A DNA stretch of 64,000 nucleotides from Nocardia cyriacigeorgica GUH-2 (GTDB taxonomy: Bacteria > Actinomycetota > Actinomycetes > Mycobacteriales > Mycobacteriaceae): assembly GCF_000284035.1 (NCBI RefSeq), contig NC_016887.1, positions 434,001-498,000 on the forward strand, written 5' to 3'. The notes under the pieces are model-generated. The model did no database searches. It worked only from the letters and a program-made list of their open reading frames with translations, and was not told the DNA's origin. Of this stretch, positions 8,655 to 20,300 are shown one piece after another (the first letter of the stretch is position 1; every line of letters starts with the position of its first letter). A program made the position numbers and the translations under genes.

Positions 8655-10058
8655 ATGGGGGCAAACGAGCCCGCGAATTCGCATGCGGGCAATGACACGA
8701 TCACTCCACCCGGGCCGGTCGTGACGACCGCGGCGCGGGTGCGCGAGGGCGCGACGACACCGACGGCGGAGGTGGACGCCGCACTGGCCCGGATCGACGC
8801 GGGTAATGCCGCGGTCTACGCCTTCGACGTGGTGCGCACCGAGCAGGCGCGCGCGGAGGCGGCCGAACTGGAGAAGCAGGACCTGGACGCGTTGCCGCTG
8901 GCCGGTGTGCCGGTGGCGATCAAACACAATGTCGCCGTGACCGGCGAGACCGTGCTGGATGGATCGCTGGCCACCGATCCCACATCCGCCACCAATGATC
9001 ACCCGGTGGTGGCCCGGCTGCGGGAAGCCGGCGCGGTGGTCGTCGGGCTGACCACGGTGCCGGAACTGAGCCTGTGGGGCATGACCGACGGCCCCGACGG
9101 CATCACCCGTAACCCCTGGAATCCCGAGCGCACCTGCGGTGGCTCCTCGGGTGGAGCCGCGGCGGCGGTCGCGTCCGGGCTGGTTCCGGTCGCGCACGGC
9201 AACGACGGCCTGGGTTCGGTGCGGATTCCGGCGGCCTGCTGCGGCGTCGTCGGGATCAAGCCGGGCCGCGGGGTGGTTCCCGCCGAGGTCGGCCCCGACT
9301 CGTGGGGCGGGATGACCGAAAACGGTGTGTTGGCAACGACTGTCGCGGATGCGGCGCTGGCCCTGTCGGTGATGGCGGGCCGGCCGGAACTGGCCGAGGT
9401 GGACGCGCCCGCGCCGTTGCGGGTGGCGCTCGCCGTCGATGCGCCGAGTCCGCTGGTGAAGGTGGACCGGCACTGGACCGCCGCCGCCCGCACCGCCGGA
9501 TCCGCCGCGGCCGCCGCGGGTCACGCCGTCGATACCGCGAAGCTGCCCTACGGCGACGCGGTGACGGCGGTGATGCTGCGCTGGCCGATGCTGGCGATCC
9601 CGGAGGCCGACGAGCTACCGCATCCGGAGCGGTTGCAGAAGCGGACCCGCCGCCATCTCGCGCTCGGCCGGATGCTGGTGCGGCTGAACATGGTGAAGCC
9701 CGCGCAGGTGGAGCGGGTGGAGGCGCGGCTGGTCGAGTTCTTCGAGAACTACGACGTGGTGATCACCCCGGCGCTGGCCCTGCCGCCGCCGGCGGCCACG
9801 GCCTGGCATGCCAAGGGCTGGCTGACGAATTTCATCAACAGCCCGCGCTATTCGCCGTTCACCCCGATGTGGAATCTGGTCGGCTGGCCGGCGATGTCGG
9901 TGCCGATGGGGCTGCATCCGGAGTCCGGGACGCCGGTGGCCGCGCAGCTGGCGGGTCCGCCGGGCAGCGAATCGACGCTGCTGCGGCTGGCGGCCCAGTT
10001 GGAGCAGCACCATCCCTGGCCCCGGACGACCGCGGATCGGCCGTCCGGGCAGGACTAG
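8655..10058 (+). CDS. Amidase (amidase signature family)
   Basis: A 467-residue amidase-signature enzyme. The catalytic triad is visible: K90 in VAIKHNVAV, the cis-Ser S164 in GGSSGGAAAA and the nucleophile S188 in GSVRIPAACCGVVG. It would hydrolyse an amide to acid and ammonia in the cytoplasm; the substrate cannot be predicted. GGAGG six bases before the ATG supports the start. The LysR gene is convergent, 19 bases downstream. Confidence 0.9.
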   Translation: MGANEPANSHAGNDTITPPGPVVTTAARVREGATTPTAEVDAALARIDAGNAAVYAFDVVRTEQARAEAAELEKQDLDALPLAGVPVAIKHNVAVTGETVLDGSLATDPTSATNDHPVVARLREAGAVVVGLTTVPELSLWGMTDGPDGITRNPWNPERTCGGSSGGAAAAVASGLVPVAHGNDGLGSVRIPAACCGVVGIKPGRGVVPAEVGPDSWGGMTENGVLATTVADAALALSVMAGRPELAEVDAPAPLRVALAVDAPSPLVKVDRHWTAAARTAGSAAAAAGHAVDTAKLPYGDAVTAVMLRWPMLAIPEADELPHPERLQKRTRRHLALGRMLVRLNMVKPAQVERVEARLVEFFENYDVVITPALALPPPAATAWHAKGWLTNFINSPRYSPFTPMWNLVGWPAMSVPMGLHPESGTPVAAQLAGPPGSESTLLRLAAQLEQHHPWPRTTADRPSGQD

Positions 10059-10077
10059 CCCGGCCGGGCCAGGTGGC

Positions 10078-10962
10078 TCAGACCGCCAGGGCGGGTTTGC
10101 TCGCGAACCCGCCCTCGGCGGCGCGGCCGGCGAATTCCAGGATGGTCGGCCGGTTGTCGTCGGCGCGCCAGGCCACCGCCAGCTCGCACGGCGCGAGCCC
10201 GGTGACGCGGCGCGCGGTCAGGCCCGGCCACCGGTACATCGGGACGTTGTTCTCGGCCAGCAGGCACACGCCAAGGCCCAGGCTCACCGCTTCCAGCTTG
10301 TCTTCCGGGGTGGCGGCCTCGGCGCCGATCTTGGGCTGACGTCCGCCGCGGCCGTCGTTGCCGAGCCAGAACTCCCGGACCGCGCCGGCCTCGGGCGGCA
10401 GCGCCACGAACGGCTCGTCCAGCAGGTCGGCGAAGTCGATGCTGTCCTGATCGGCCAGCCGGTGGTTCTCCGGCAGCAGTACCCAGCGGTCCTCGGTGCG
10501 CAGCACCTCCCAGCGGTACCGGTTCGGATCCGGTAACGGCAGCCAGACCAGCGCCAGATCGGCCTGGCGGCCGGCCAGACCGCTGGACGGGTCGGTCCAG
10601 GAGGCGGCGTGCAGGGCGAGCCGATGCCCGCTCGCGCTCTCCAGATCGTTGAGCAGGCCGCGGCCGAGGGTGGACTGGATGCCGACGCGCAGCACCTCAC
10701 CGGCCTCTTGCAGCGAGGAGTTGGTGACCTCCCACAGCTCCAGGATTTTGCGGGCGCCGTCGAGCAGTTCCTTGCCCGCGACGGTCAGTGCCACACTGCG
10801 CTGATTGCGATCGAACAGGACCACGTCGAGCTGGCGTTCCAGCTGCCGGATCTGGCGCGAGAGGGTGGGTTGTGCGATGTGCAGCCGCTGGGCGGCGTTG
10901 GTGAAATGCAGTTCCTCAGCGACGGCGACGAAATACCGCAGGTCGCGCAAATGCGGGTCCAT
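10078..10962 (-). CDS. LysR family transcriptional regulator
   Basis: A 294-residue LysR regulator. The N-terminal winged helix (LRYFVAVAEELHFTNAAQRL, then QPTLSRQIRQLE) is followed by an effector-binding domain from about residue 90. It sits tail to tail with the amidase, and no divergent target gene lies within 400 bases upstream, so its regulon is uncertain. The N-terminus resembles the CynR/BenM branch. Confidence 0.9.
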   Translation of the reverse strand: MDPHLRDLRYFVAVAEELHFTNAAQRLHIAQPTLSRQIRQLERQLDVVLFDRNQRSVALTVAGKELLDGARKILELWEVTNSSLQEAGEVLRVGIQSTLGRGLLNDLESASGHRLALHAASWTDPSSGLAGRQADLALVWLPLPDPNRYRWEVLRTEDRWVLLPENHRLADQDSIDFADLLDEPFVALPPEAGAVREFWLGNDGRGGRQPKIGAEAATPEDKLEAVSLGLGVCLLAENNVPMYRWPGLTARRVTGLAPCELAVAWRADDNRPTILEFAGRAAEGGFASKPALAV

Positions 10963-11328
10963 AGCCTATTGCTATCAGAATCGGTGCCGGATTTCCAGCC
11001 TAATCAAACCGGGAAGTTCGGAATCTGGGCCCGAAACGGTCAACAGGTTTGTTAGTCACAGCATATGGCCTGTCATGGTCTTGCGCACTATCGGATTCGA
11101 GGAGGCTGCGGCGGGCTCGGCTCGCCGCGTCGCAGGGGAGCGGTCGAGGCTCGATGACCAGGGCTGATGCGATCGAGGTCAACGCCGATCGATGTACGCG
11201 AGTGTTTCTCCTCGGGACGCCGGATCGGGCGGCTCGCGCGCCCGGGGCGAACCCATTCAGAGGGTAGTGATGTTGCTCACAATCAGGTTTGCCGGGCGTT
11301 GAAAACGACCCAGCGCTGGGAACGCGAA
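10963..11328. other. Intergenic stretch without a recognisable gene
   Basis: This stretch lies between the LysR start and the end of the SDR gene. Open frames crossing it are Arg/Pro/Ser-rich shadows without family similarity. It is less GC-rich near 10980-11060 than its surroundings. It probably holds the LysR promoter; no operator could be defined. Confidence 0.4.
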
Positions 11329-11367
11329 ACGGCGCCGCGGCCGTCCCGGGGACGGTCACGGCGCCGT
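11329..11367 (-). terminator. GC-rich hairpin after the SDR gene
   Basis: ACGGCGCCG at 11329-11337 pairs with CGGCGCCGT at 11359-11367, and CCGTCCC at 11341-11347 pairs with GGGACGG at 11349-11355. Three mismatched bases interrupt the stem. The hairpin lies 15 bases past the SDR stop on the reverse strand. Confidence 0.5.
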
Positions 11368-11381
11368 AGCGCGCGCCACAC

Positions 11382-12215
11382 TCACACGTTGCGGGCCCGG
11401 TCCTCGTAGGCCTTGCGCTGCGCCGAATCGACGTCGTCGAGGAAGGCGCGGTTGGACCCGAGCGCCCGCGCCAGCCCGTCACCCCAGGACTCCGGCAGTA
11501 GATTCACCACCTGGGCGATCGCACCGGCCACGGCCGTCACCCGGACCTTCGACTTCGGCGCCGCGATCAGCTCCACGATGGCGTCGGCGATCTCCTCCGG
11601 CTCGGCCGGCCGCAGGATCTTCGGCGTGCTGACCCCGGACCCGAGTTCGGTCTTGGTCAGCGTCGGCAGCACCGAGGAGAAGTGCACGCCGGTCTCGCGG
11701 TACTCCTCGCGCAGCGTGTCGGTGAATCCGAGCACCGCGTGTTTGCTGGCGTTGTAGGTGGCCAGGCCCGGAATGTGGGTCTCACCGGCCAGCGACGCGA
11801 TATTGATGACGTGGCCGCTGCGCCGCGGCAGCATCCGCGCCAGCGCCAGCTTCGACCCGAGAATCACGCCGTAGACATTGATGTCGAGGATGCGGCGGGT
11901 CAGCGCGTCCGGTTCGTCGACCAGCCGGCCCGTCGGCATGATGCCTGCGTTGTTGATCAGCACGTCGATCGGGCCGAGGGTGCGCTCGACCTCGTCGAGG
12001 AAGCCCTCGAACGAGCTCTGATCGGTGACGTCCAACCGGCCGTACACCTCGAAATCGCGGCTGGTGCCCGACTCCTTGACCGTCACCTCATCGATGTCGC
12101 CGATGGCGATCTTGGCCCCCAGCGCCTGCAACGCCGTCGCGGTGGCCAGGCCGATCCCGCGCGCGCCGCCGGTGATGACGACGACCTTGCCGCGGATCTT
12201 CATCGCGTCTGCCAT
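11382..12215 (-). CDS. SDR family oxidoreductase
   Basis: A 277-residue classical short-chain dehydrogenase. It has the NAD(P)-binding GGARGIG near residue 17, NNAG near 92 and the catalytic YNASK with the upstream Ser in NIASLAG. A C-terminal extension of about 40 residues carries a hydrophobic stretch. Its ATG follows directly on the TAA of the aldehyde dehydrogenase gene, so the two are translationally coupled. The pair may oxidise an alcohol to aldehyde and then to acid, but the substrate is unknown. Confidence 0.9.
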   Translation of the reverse strand: MADAMKIRGKVVVITGGARGIGLATATALQALGAKIAIGDIDEVTVKESGTSRDFEVYGRLDVTDQSSFEGFLDEVERTLGPIDVLINNAGIMPTGRLVDEPDALTRRILDINVYGVILGSKLALARMLPRRSGHVINIASLAGETHIPGLATYNASKHAVLGFTDTLREEYRETGVHFSSVLPTLTKTELGSGVSTPKILRPAEPEEIADAIVELIAAPKSKVRVTAVAGAIAQVVNLLPESWGDGLARALGSNRAFLDDVDSAQRKAYEDRARNV

Positions 12216-13826
12216 TTACTTCGCACCCTTCGAATCGCCCTTGAGTCGCAGCAGCGCCGGCACATCGAGCCGGCGCAGACCGCGCGCACCCGCCGCCCGC
12301 ATCGCGCCGAGCGCGAACAGGATCTTGGGCACCTGATACGGGAACCAGATCAGTTCCTTTTCCTGCGTGGGCAGGATCGGTTTGGTAATCGCCTGTGCCC
12401 GGCAGTATTTGCGCACGCCGTTCGGTCCGCCCCAGCGCGCGCCGACCCCGGACTTGCCCCAGCCGCCCATCGGCAGGGCGAAGCTGAACATATTGGAGAA
12501 GACGTCGTTGATGTTCACCGCGCCCGCCGTCAGCTGCCGGGCCACCCGCTCGCCGCGCTCCTTGTCGCCGGTCCACACCGACGCCGACAGCCCGTAGATG
12601 GAGTCGTTGGCCAGCCGGATCGCCTCGTCCTCGTCGGCCACCTTCATCACCGGCAGGGTCGGGCCGAAGGTCTCCTCGGCCACACATGACATGGAGTGAT
12701 CGACATCGACCAGCACAGTCGGCTCGAAGAAGGTGCCCACTCCGGTGCGCTTACCGCCGGTGGTCACCCGGGCGCCCGCGGCGACGGCCTCGTCCACGTG
12801 CCGCGCGACGATGTTCACCTGGTTCTCATTGGCCAGCGCGCCCACATCGTGATTGGGCGTGCGATCGTCGAGACCCTGCCGCAGCGCGGCGACATTGGCG
12901 GTCAGCTTGGCGACGAATTCGTCGTAGACCGGCGCCTCCACGTAGACCCGTTCCACCGAGATGCAGACCTGGCCGGCATTGAACATGCCGCCGAAGGCGA
13001 TGCCGTGCGCGGCCCGGTCGATATCGGCGTCGGCCAGCACGATCGCCGGATCCTTGCCGCCGAGTTCGAGGCTGTAGGGGATCATCCGCTCGACGCAGGC
13101 GGCGGCGATCTTGCGGCCGGTGGCGGTGGAGCCGGTGAACTGGATGTAGTCGGCGTTGTCCACCACCGCCGCACCCGTCGCGCCTGCCCCGGTCACCACG
13201 GCCAGCACCGGCGGCGCGCCGATCTCGGCCCAGCCGCGGGCCAGCTCGAGCGCCGACAGCGGCGTCACCTCCGACGGCTTGAGGATCACCGCGGCACCGG
13301 CGGCCAGCGCGGGGATCACGTCGACCACCGGCATGGCCAGCGGGAAGTTCCACGGCGTGATCACGCCGACCACCGGATACGGCTTGAACGCGACCGTCAG
13401 CTTCTTGGTCCGGGCCAGCGGGCTGTGCGGCGACGGGTTCTCATCGGCGAGGAACTTCGCCGCGCGCCGGGCGTAGTAACCGGTCAGATCGACTGAGAAT
13501 GCCGGGTCGATGAGGGCGTCCACCCGCGGCTTGCCGGTCTCCGACTGCAACACATCGGCCAGGCGCTCGGTGTTGTCGATGAGCCAGTCCTGCAGCTTCA
13601 GCAACCATTCCTTGCGGCCCTCGGGCCCGATGGCCTCCCACTCCGGCTGGTACAGCCGCAGTTCGCGGACCTTGGCGGCGACGTCGTCGGCGGAGACCTC
13701 GGGCACGGTGCCGACGACCTCGCCGGTGGCGGGATTGCGCACCTCGATCGCGGCGGGCCCGGCAGCGGCCGGCTTCTTGCGGGTGGTCGTTCGCTTCGTC
13801 GGGCGGGCGGATTCGGTGTCGGTCAC
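12216..13826 (-). CDS. Aldehyde dehydrogenase (succinate-semialdehyde dehydrogenase-like)
   Basis: A 536-residue NAD(P)-dependent aldehyde dehydrogenase. It has TPWNFP around N160, GSTATG at 232-237, E254 in ELGGKDP and the catalytic C288 in NAGQVCIS. The first 25 residues are Lys/Thr-rich and not part of the fold. It is related to GabD2-type enzymes but has diverged, so the specific aldehyde is uncertain. It heads a two-gene operon with the SDR and is divergent from a PucR-type regulator 166 bases away. Confidence 0.9.
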   Translation of the reverse strand: MTDTESARPTKRTTTRKKPAAAGPAAIEVRNPATGEVVGTVPEVSADDVAAKVRELRLYQPEWEAIGPEGRKEWLLKLQDWLIDNTERLADVLQSETGKPRVDALIDPAFSVDLTGYYARRAAKFLADENPSPHSPLARTKKLTVAFKPYPVVGVITPWNFPLAMPVVDVIPALAAGAAVILKPSEVTPLSALELARGWAEIGAPPVLAVVTGAGATGAAVVDNADYIQFTGSTATGRKIAAACVERMIPYSLELGGKDPAIVLADADIDRAAHGIAFGGMFNAGQVCISVERVYVEAPVYDEFVAKLTANVAALRQGLDDRTPNHDVGALANENQVNIVARHVDEAVAAGARVTTGGKRTGVGTFFEPTVLVDVDHSMSCVAEETFGPTLPVMKVADEDEAIRLANDSIYGLSASVWTGDKERGERVARQLTAGAVNINDVFSNMFSFALPMGGWGKSGVGARWGGPNGVRKYCRAQAITKPILPTQEKELIWFPYQVPKILFALGAMRAAGARGLRRLDVPALLRLKGDSKGAK

Positions 13827-13992
13827 GGGCTTCTCCCACTGCGTCGTGGCTCTGGCTGTCCGCGGCTGCTGTGAAGCAGCTCACTGAACTATGATCGTGG
13901 CACAATCGACGCCGACATTCTTGGCTTTGTTTGTCAACCGACCCGGGACGCTTTGTGCTCTCGATACAATTTCGGCGATCGCGAGGTAGCTG
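13827..13992. promoter_or_regulatory. Divergent promoter region of the ALDH-SDR operon and the PucR-type gene
   Basis: TACAAT at 13965-13970 is a good -10 box for the regulator, 22 bases before its ATG. The stretch 13895-13970 is AT-richer than its flanks. A weak dyad lies near 13915-13936. Control of the operon by the divergent regulator is inferred from this layout. Confidence 0.4.
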
Positions 13993-15306
13993 ATGACGAA
14001 CCCGGTCCCGGCACCGGTCGATCCGCCCGCGCCCGACCACGCCGGCGGTGCGGCTGCGCCCACCGAGCAGGTCCGCTACTGGCTGGCCCAGTTCGTCTTC
14101 GAGACGATGCGCAGCGAGACCCTGGACCAGGTGGTCGACCGGCTCGACAACGCCATCGTCGCCCGCATCCCCGAACTCGCCGACCGCGATATCCGCCGCG
14201 ATCTCGGTGCCAGCACCCGCGCCCACGCCCGCGTCGTGCTCAGCGGCCTGACCAGCGACACCGTCGACCCGGTGCTGCCCGAAGAAGCGCACGCCTTCGC
14301 CCGCACCCTGGCCCGCCGTGGCTTCGAGCTCAAGACGCTGCTGCGCACCTACAACGCCGGACTGGCGGCGGTGCTCGACTACTTCACCGAAGCCCTCGAT
14401 CAACGCCGCACGCCCTATCCCATCGAACGCGTGGTCATGATGCGCATGTTCGAACGGGCCACCCAGTGGGTCGGCGCCTCGGTGGTAACGCTGACCGAGA
14501 CCTACCTGGCCGAGCGCGAGCACGTGCTGCGGGCCGCGCTCAACCGCCGCACCGAAACCGTGCGGGCCCTGCTCGCCGGCGACGACGTCGACCTGGAACA
14601 GTCCTCGACCCGGCTCGGCTACCGGCTCAACCAGCAGCATCTGGGCGTAGTGCTGTGGGCCGACGAACCCGCCGAGGCCGGCGGCGACGGCGAGATGGGC
14701 GGGGTGCTCGACCGCGTCTGCGCCCGGCTGGCCGCCGAACTCGGCAGCAACCGGGTACTCACCGTGGCCTCCGGCGCCAGCGGCATGTGGGCCTGGATCG
14801 GGCTCGACGGTGACCGGGCACCGGCGGCCGACCGGCTCGCGCACCTGGTCGAGGCGCCGGTGCGGGTCGCGCTCGGCGTCCCGGGCGATCGGGTGGCGGG
14901 GTTCCGGCGCAGCCATGAAGAGGCGATGGCCGCGCGCCACGTCGCCGAACGCGGCCCGGCCGACGGGCCGCGGCTCACCGCCTACCGCGAGGTGGAGATC
15001 GCGTATCTGGCCGGCGTCGACGAGACCGCCATGCGCGCCTTGATCGCGCGCGAACTGCGGGCGCTGGCCCGCCGCGACGCCGGCTCGGCCCGGCTGCGCG
15101 AGACGCTACGCGCCTACCTGACCTGCCAGCACAGTCCGGAGGCTGCGGCGAAACTGCTCGGCGTGCACAAGAACACCGTCCGCTACCGCATCCAGCGCAT
15201 CGAGGAGCTACTCGGGCACCGCATCGACGAGCGCGCGCTGCCGTTGCAGACCGCCCTCGCCTGCGTCGCGGCCTACGGCACCGAGGTATTGCCCCGCGAT
15301 CGCTGA
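13993..15306 (+). CDS. PucR/CdaR-type transcriptional regulator
   Basis: A 437-residue regulator. The N-terminal two thirds resemble the RsbRD-like and GGDEF-like regions of this family. The C-terminal PucR helix-turn-helix is clear: SPEAAAKLLGVHKNTVRYRIQRIEELLG cut here to its core, LGVHKNTVRYRIQRIEELLG. GAGG six bases before the ATG supports the start. Family members usually activate a neighbouring catabolic operon when its substrate is present, so the divergent ALDH-SDR operon is the likely target. Confidence 0.85.
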   Translation: MTNPVPAPVDPPAPDHAGGAAAPTEQVRYWLAQFVFETMRSETLDQVVDRLDNAIVARIPELADRDIRRDLGASTRAHARVVLSGLTSDTVDPVLPEEAHAFARTLARRGFELKTLLRTYNAGLAAVLDYFTEALDQRRTPYPIERVVMMRMFERATQWVGASVVTLTETYLAEREHVLRAALNRRTETVRALLAGDDVDLEQSSTRLGYRLNQQHLGVVLWADEPAEAGGDGEMGGVLDRVCARLAAELGSNRVLTVASGASGMWAWIGLDGDRAPAADRLAHLVEAPVRVALGVPGDRVAGFRRSHEEAMAARHVAERGPADGPRLTAYREVEIAYLAGVDETAMRALIARELRALARRDAGSARLRETLRAYLTCQHSPEAAAKLLGVHKNTVRYRIQRIEELLGHRIDERALPLQTALACVAAYGTEVLPRDR

Positions 15307-15350
15307 CGCCGTCGCACGTTGTCGCCCGGGATATTCACCCCGGCCGTTCG

Positions 15351-15611
15351 CTAGCCCTGGGCTTCGCGGGCGGCGATGCGGCGCAGCGGTGGTTCGGTGC
15401 TCGGCGGCACCCGGCGGTCGGGTAGCTCGGCCAGCAATTGGGTGGTCGCGGCGGCGATCGCGGCGACGGCCTTGTCGACCGCCGGTTTGGTGGTGGAGCT
15501 CAGGCCGGTCAAGCCACCGACCTTGCGCACGTATTGCAATGCGGCGGCATAGATTTCCTGCTCGGTAGCGGCAGGCTCCAGGCCACGCAAGACGGTGATG
15601 TTTCTACACAT
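15351..15611 (-). CDS. DUF2277 family protein
   Basis: An 86-residue protein beginning MCRNITVLRGLEP, the hallmark of the DUF2277 family, followed by EIYAAALQYVRKVGG. The function of the family is unknown. No membrane segment or signal peptide is seen. It is convergent with the PucR-type gene. Confidence 0.8.
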   Translation of the reverse strand: MCRNITVLRGLEPAATEQEIYAAALQYVRKVGGLTGLSSTTKPAVDKAVAAIAAATTQLLAELPDRRVPPSTEPPLRRIAAREAQG

Positions 15612-15719
15612 GAATGCACATTAGCTCCCCGGCAGCGCCCTCGGCAGGCCAAGAATTCGATGATCTGAAAAACCTGTGAACGCGCTCGGCGAACCCGCCT
15701 CCGAGCGGGCGTGGGCACC

Positions 15720-15731
15720 TACACTCGCCCT
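15720..15731 (+). promoter_or_regulatory. -10 box of a leaderless transcript (DUF1266 gene)
   Basis: TACACT at 15720-15725 lies six bases before ATG 15732, with no ribosome site between. This is the leaderless arrangement. Confidence 0.5.
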
Positions 15732-16547
15732 ATGCCTGCCCGCGGTCTACCCACGTTGACAACATTCCCGTACAAGGAGCTCGATCAGCGCGAGGACGAC
15801 CATTGGTCCGGTGCGCAGATCTCCGATGATCAATTGCGCGCGCTGGCACTCGGTGCGTTCTATTCCGCCCGCTGGGACGCCTTTCACGACGAATTGCTGC
15901 TCGGCCCCGAACGTGAGCACCCGCTCGGCGACCGCCGCGAACTGGCCATCGACACCCTTACCGGCGCCTGGGGCATCACCGACGGCACCGAGGCGCGCGC
16001 CTCGATGGAACAACTGCTCGACGGCATGCACGCGCCGCTGTACGCGCTGGTGCATCCGCTGGTGATGGCCTCGATCAATGCCAGCGAGCGCGACCGTTTC
16101 GGTGAGCGCGCCGATCGCCACCGCGCTTTCCTGCGCCAGGTCGGTTCGTTTCGGGGGATGGACAATCCGGAGGCGCTGGTCCGCGATTACGACATCTGGT
16201 CCCAGGCCATCAAAATCGGGTTCACCGAACATCTGTCCCGGCCGTTGCCAGGCGATATCTACGCCTGGGATCTGGCCCGGGTGGTCGCGGTGGCGCGGAT
16301 GGCGTTCACCGCGGGATATCTGGACGACGAGATCGCCTGGAGTTATCTGGCGCGGGCGCTGCCGCTGGCCCGACGGCGCTACCGCAATTGGCGCCAATTC
16401 GGTGACGCGTATCTGACCGGCTGGACCTACTGGCAGGCCACCGAGGATCTGGCCGTGCTCAAGGACGGTGGCGTGGACCGCAGGATGGAACTGCTGCGAC
16501 TGTGGACCCGCCCCACCAGTCCATGGCGGCGCATCGGCCTGAACTGA
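15732..16547 (+). CDS. DUF1266 domain protein
   Basis: A 271-residue soluble protein. The C-terminal half has the DUF1266 pattern: WDLARVVAVARMAFTAGYLD, then a Trp/Tyr-rich segment with RYRNWRQFGDAYLTG. The function of the family is unknown, although members are common beside secretion and effector genes in other bacteria. The start is ATG 15732 rather than an in-frame GTG at 15711, because of the -10 box six bases before it. Confidence 0.75.
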   Translation: MPARGLPTLTTFPYKELDQREDDHWSGAQISDDQLRALALGAFYSARWDAFHDELLLGPEREHPLGDRRELAIDTLTGAWGITDGTEARASMEQLLDGMHAPLYALVHPLVMASINASERDRFGERADRHRAFLRQVGSFRGMDNPEALVRDYDIWSQAIKIGFTEHLSRPLPGDIYAWDLARVVAVARMAFTAGYLDDEIAWSYLARALPLARRRYRNWRQFGDAYLTGWTYWQATEDLAVLKDGGVDRRMELLRLWTRPTSPWRRIGLN

Positions 16548-16552
16548 CCGCC

Positions 16553-16584
16553 GACGCGGGCCCCGCCGCAGCCGGGCCCGCGTC
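16553..16584. terminator. Perfect 11-bp inverted repeat between convergent genes
   Basis: GACGCGGGCCC at 16553-16563 pairs with GGGCCCGCGTC at 16574-16584 around a ten-base loop. It sits between the ends of the DUF1266 gene and the reverse-strand gene at 16596. Confidence 0.7.
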
Positions 16585-16595
16585 ACCGCGTCGCG

Positions 16596-17552
16596 CTACA
16601 CCCCGGGTAGCGAGCGCAGGATGCCGCGCCCGTAGCGCTGGAACTGGGTGTCGTCGACCATGCCCAGCGAATGCCGCTCCACCAGCAGTTCCCACTCCGC
16701 GTACAGCTGTGCGGTGCCCGGATCGGCAGGCCCGGCCATGCCGTCGGCCGATTCCAGCCGGATCGCGAAGTTCACCGCGCAGGTGACGCGCTGGGTGTCG
16801 GCCCGATCGAGTCCGGTGAAGTGCAGCGTCTGGTTGCCGTCGTGCACGTCGATGCCGGTATCGGTGCTGGTGCCGATCTCGCCCGGTGCGCTCGCGGCCC
16901 CGTCGGTGCTGCGCGCCCACATGATGGCGGCGATGGCCATTTCGTGGGCGTAGCGCTCGCCGGTGCCGATGGAGATGAACAGCAACCGCGCGGTGGTGGC
17001 GGCGAGTAGTCCCTGACCGTGCCCAGCCGGCGGATGGGCCACCGCCAGCGCCGTCTCCAGCACGTATTCATCGGCCGAGGCCAGCTTGTGCAGGGCGCTG
17101 ATGGCGGATTTCGCTTCCCGCCGCGGCGCCATCCGGCGCACCGCGCGCTCCACATCGGCGCGCACCGGGCCGCCGGAATTCCATTCGGGTGCCGGCGGCG
17201 TCAGATCCGGGGCCGCCACGTCGATGCGCTGGAAATCCAGGATCTGATCATTGATCCGGTCCACGATCTCGACCGCGGCGGGCACATCGTGCTCGGCGAT
17301 CAGCACCGGTAGCGGCGTGCGGTCGGCGGGCACACCGGTCAGCACGGGGGTGGGATATCGGAGGTAGATCTCGATGACGACCGCGTCGTCGGCGCGCCGG
17401 TTCAGGCGGACCTTCAGCAGGTCGGTCACCGGGACGTCGAGCACGCGCTCGCCGTCGATCTTCTCGCCGTCACCGCCGGGTCGTAGGACGATCAGCCGCC
17501 CCCGGCCGTGGCGCACTATCGCTGTGGGTGTCCGTAGCTCGACTATGTCCAT
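16596..17552 (-). CDS. Conserved hypothetical protein
   Basis: I do not recognise this 318-residue protein. It has no signal peptide or membrane segment. The N-terminal part is beta-rich, with alternating hydrophobics (TAIVRHGRGRLIVLRPGG). A second beta-rich part near 180-270 includes LLAATTARLLFISIG, reminiscent of PH-like or bacterial YokE-type folds. The C-terminal 30 residues (YAEWELLVERHSLGMVDD) look like a short SHOCT-type helical tail. It is divergent from ftsH with 290 bases between them. Confidence 0.6.
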   Translation of the reverse strand: MDIVELRTPTAIVRHGRGRLIVLRPGGDGEKIDGERVLDVPVTDLLKVRLNRRADDAVVIEIYLRYPTPVLTGVPADRTPLPVLIAEHDVPAAVEIVDRINDQILDFQRIDVAAPDLTPPAPEWNSGGPVRADVERAVRRMAPRREAKSAISALHKLASADEYVLETALAVAHPPAGHGQGLLAATTARLLFISIGTGERYAHEMAIAAIMWARSTDGAASAPGEIGTSTDTGIDVHDGNQTLHFTGLDRADTQRVTCAVNFAIRLESADGMAGPADPGTAQLYAEWELLVERHSLGMVDDTQFQRYGRGILRSLPGV

Positions 17553-17768
17553 ACCCCCTGCGCTCTATGTGGTTGGGGTGCTCTCGGCGGGGCACCGCAC
17601 TGTGCCGTCGCTCACGATAGGCCGAACATGCCATGATTGTGACCACTCGGCACAAACCCGGCCGGAGAGATCGGGAACCACGGGCGTTGTCCGGCCGTTT
17701 ACCTGTTGAACTCCCATCACCGGCCGAACTGCGCGATGTATCGGGTAGACCGTACGCGGTAACGTGGC

Positions 17769-17842
17769 ATGTCCGCATCCGTTCGCATCGCTAGGCAAAA
17801 ACCGGAGACACCGGAAAGGACTGGCCGCCCGGCCGACGCTCT

Positions 17843-17846
<4 letters not shown>
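17769..17846 (+). CDS. Possible 25-codon upstream ORF overlapping the ftsH start
   Basis: ATG 17769 opens a 25-residue frame ([13 protein letters not shown]...) whose TGA at 17844-17846 overlaps the ftsH ATG as ATGA. ftsH itself has no ribosome-binding site within 20 bases of its start; the nearest purine-rich run, GGAAAGGA at 17813-17820, is inside this frame. Translation of the small frame could deliver ribosomes to ftsH. The peptide has no recognisable similarity, so this stays tentative. Confidence 0.3.
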
Positions 17847-20227
<2,381 letters not shown>

Positions 20228-20300
20228 CCAGCGCCGATTACGCTCGATCCTCGGGGCCGGGCACTGCGCCCGCACCCTGAGAATTTGGAGGTGTCCTCGA

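Noticed and set aside
11000..11482. Reverse-strand open frame of 160 codons upstream of the LysR gene
   Set aside because: Composition is Arg/Pro/Ser-rich with no start signal, and it overlaps the SDR 3' end in another frame.
20250..20300. Longer folE starting before the TTG
   Set aside because: GGAGG sits nine bases before TTG 20301, and nothing upstream resembles GTP cyclohydrolase.
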